A stretch of DNA of 7,411 bases from a bacterium. Its GTDB lineage: Bacteria; Verrucomicrobiota; Verrucomicrobiae; Opitutales; Opitutaceae. Both the position numbers and the translations under genes were made by a program. This document shows positions 6,415-7,411 of the stretch, piece after piece. Location of the stretch: positions 1-7,411 of the forward strand of contig JAJXYI010000212.1 of NCBI GenBank assembly GCA_021780625.1, given 5' to 3'. Under the pieces are notes generated by a model. The model saw only the letters and a list, made by a program, of their open reading frames with translations. It was not told the origin of the DNA and did not search any database. The first letter of the stretch is position 1. The number at the start of each line of letters is the position of its first letter.

Positions 6415-6960
6415 ATGCAGCTCACGCCAGACGCGCTCGACCGGCTGCTCACCGAACTCGGACCGTCCCCGGTCGGCGATTCGACCGTCGCCTGCGTCTG
6501 CATCCGCCCCGCGCTCGACCAGCGCGCGTATCCCGCGGTGCTCGAACTCTCCGCCGCGCGCGGCGCCGTCGGCGACCGCTGGGAGCGGCGCACCTGGATG
6601 TACCTGCCCGACGGACGCCCCGACCCTCGCGTCCAGGTCGCCCTTTGCAACAGCCGGATCATCGACCTCGTGCGGCGCCTGGCCGGCACGGATCACCACC
6701 CCGGCGACACGCTGATGGCCGACCTCGACCTGTCCGAGGCCGCCTTGCCCGTCGGCGCCCGGCTCCGGGCGGGCACCGCGGTGATCGAAGTCAGCGACGT
6801 CGAGAACGACGCCTGCGCGAAGTTCGCCCGGCACTACGGCGAGGACTTTCTGTGCTGGATACGCCTCCCGGAAAACCGGTCCCGCCGCCTCCGCGGCGTC
6901 TTCGCCCGCGTCGTGCAGGACGGCGAGGTGCGCGTCGGCGACACGATCGTCCGGCTCTGA
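6415..6960 (+). CDS. Stand-alone MOSC domain protein
   Basis: The 181-residue product matches single-domain MOSC proteins, the fold shared with the C-terminus of molybdenum cofactor sulfurases, which is thought to bind sulfur or Moco. Visible landmarks in order are RGAVGDRWERRTW (49-61), DPRVQVALCNSRIIDLV (70-86), PGDTLMADLDLSEAALPVG (96-114), the cysteine C134 in NDACAKF, and the closing GVFARVVQDGEVRVGD (161-176). C134 is in the place of the family's conserved cysteine. The His-x-Gly just before it in many relatives is replaced (ENDAC), so chemistry may differ; that comparison is from memory. The start at 6415 lies 17 nt after the polyprenyl synthase stop, so the two are probably co-transcribed. 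The longer upstream frame lies inside the synthase gene and looks Arg/Pro-rich, which is typical of shadow reading. Its substrate is unknown. Confidence 0.88.
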   Translation: MQLTPDALDRLLTELGPSPVGDSTVACVCIRPALDQRAYPAVLELSAARGAVGDRWERRTWMYLPDGRPDPRVQVALCNSRIIDLVRRLAGTDHHPGDTLMADLDLSEAALPVGARLRAGTAVIEVSDVENDACAKFARHYGEDFLCWIRLPENRSRRLRGVFARVVQDGEVRVGDTIVRL

Positions 6961-6981
6961 GGCTTCCGGTCACTGCCGCTG

Positions 6982-7269
6982 TCAGTGAGCCGTGGATATT
7001 CCGGCAGCGCGGCCGGCCGCAACCGGGCCGCGGGCTCGACTGCGCTGCTCTGCATTTGCCTCGGTGCTCAGCCAGTGCAACAGGGCCAGTGCGAAGCCCA
7101 GGATGGCAAGGCAGCTCGCAAATCGGGGAATGGCTGCGGGAAGGATCAGGTGGCCGGCCTCCCAAGGCATGGGCTGGGCGGCAAGCATCCACACGGCAAA
7201 GAACCACGCGAGGTGGGCACCGAGGATGAGGCGGGCCAGCCACCGGGTGGAAGGACGCGATGCCGGCAA
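6982..7269 (-). CDS. Hypothetical small membrane protein
   Basis: This 95-residue ORF starts with TTG at 7269-7267, and an in-frame stop lies just upstream at 7284-7282. Two hydrophobic segments are visible (about 11-29, LARLILGAHLAWFFAVWML, and about 41-66, LILPAAIPRFASCLAILGFALALLHW), with Trp at the ends as in real membrane helices. A polar Arg/Ala-rich tail follows. An AGGCGG sequence lies only about 4 nt before the TTG. It converges on the MOSC gene, with about 20 bp between the stops, and its start overlaps the GH3 fragment on the other strand by 10 bp. No family is recognised. The two-helix pattern makes it more likely real than chance, but the start is uncertain and it could be a remnant truncated at the same junction as the GH3 sequence. 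Confidence 0.45.
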   Translation of the reverse strand: MPASRPSTRWLARLILGAHLAWFFAVWMLAAQPMPWEAGHLILPAAIPRFASCLAILGFALALLHWLSTEANAEQRSRARGPVAAGRAAGISTAH

Positions 7270-7411
7270 ACCACCGCCTGCTCACCGACGTCCTGCGCAA
7301 GTCCTGGGGCTTCGACGGTGCGGTCGTCGGCGATGTCGACGCGGTCGCCGATATCTGGGCCACCCACCACTACGCCCCCGACGCCGCCACGGCCTCCGCC
7401 CTCGCGCTCAA
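7260..7411 (+). CDS. GH3 glycoside hydrolase, 5'-truncated fragment, partial at window edge
   Basis: From the ATG at 7260 the frame reads MPANHRLLTDVLRKSWGFDG (1-20), then AVVGDVDAVADIWATHHYAP and on to ASALALK at the window edge. This is internal sequence of the GH3 catalytic domain, of the beta-xylosidase/beta-glucosidase subgroup where N-x-x-LLTDVLR-x-x-WGFDG precedes VVSD. The Asp of GDV (D25) aligns with the catalytic nucleophile. A full GH3 enzyme has well over 200 residues before this point, including the substrate-binding Lys-His and Arg segments. None of these is found upstream: the frame is stopped by TGA at 7227-7229, and the other plus frames show no GH3 text. The gene is therefore 5'-truncated, or the window crosses a rearrangement or misassembly. 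The 3' part lies outside the window. Function as an enzyme is unlikely from this start. Confidence 0.75.
   Translation, partial: MPANHRLLTDVLRKSWGFDGAVVGDVDAVADIWATHHYAPDAATASALAL

Noticed and set aside
5913..6834. Minus-strand Arg-rich ORFs opposite polyprenyl synthase and MOSC
   Set aside because: These are antisense shadows; the plus-strand genes have clear catalytic motifs.
6970..6988. Hairpin TCACTG/CAGTGA just after the MOSC stop as a terminator
   Set aside because: The stem is only 6 bp with a 7-nt loop and there is no T-tract on either strand. It is too weak to call an intrinsic terminator.
7009..7020. 12-bp palindrome GCGGCCGGCCGC
   Set aside because: Pure G/C palindromes of this size are common by chance in such GC-rich DNA, and it lies inside a possible coding region.
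6351..7229. Plus-strand ORF of 292 codons overlapping the MOSC gene
   Set aside because: The protein is Arg/Pro-rich low complexity and out of frame with the recognisable MOSC sequence.

Overview
The window is GC-rich, tightly packed bacterial DNA. Its core is a type IV pilus / type II secretion-type assembly locus. The divergent PilM/PilN/PilO/PilP set, the compact secretin and the neighbouring xylosidase-type GH3 sequence suggest a Verrucomicrobiota-like bacterium (perhaps Opitutaceae). That placement is an inference from protein character, not from a marker gene.

Left edge (1-290, minus strand): the 5' part of a pseudopilin gene with a prepilin N-terminus, cut off by the window edge. It is divergent from the main operon. 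The gap of almost 400 bp between them (291-684) holds an AT-rich island with a short repeated motif, a perfect 13-bp palindrome, and a short ORF whose first residues look like a truncated prepilin-type N-terminus.

Centre (685-5197, plus strand): five genes with start/stop overlaps of 17, 4, 4 and 4 nt, in the canonical order pilM-pilN-pilO-pilP-pilQ. By family knowledge the products form a cytoplasmic actin-like protein (PilM), two single-pass inner-membrane proteins (PilN, PilO), a periplasmic linker (PilP-like) and the outer-membrane secretin (PilQ/GspD). Together they form the alignment subcomplex and outer-membrane channel that a pilus or pseudopilus passes through. No motor ATPase (PilB/PilT/GspE), platform protein (PilC/GspF) or prepilin peptidase is in the window.

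Right part (5360-6960, plus strand): a long-chain polyprenyl diphosphate synthase gene followed closely by a stand-alone MOSC-domain gene. A short minus-strand ORF for a putative two-helix membrane protein (6982-7269) converges on the MOSC gene. At the right edge (7260-7411) lies GH3 glycoside hydrolase sequence that begins in the middle of the catalytic domain, with no upstream GH3 coding in any frame. This looks like a 5'-truncated gene or a rearrangement junction.

I found no RNA gene, CRISPR array, IS element or convincing intrinsic terminator. I did not identify a wholly new system. The points most worth a second look are the vestigial prepilin-like start, the lost canonical motif in PilN, the Thr/Asn/Ser/Gly-rich secretin insertion and the broken GH3 gene.
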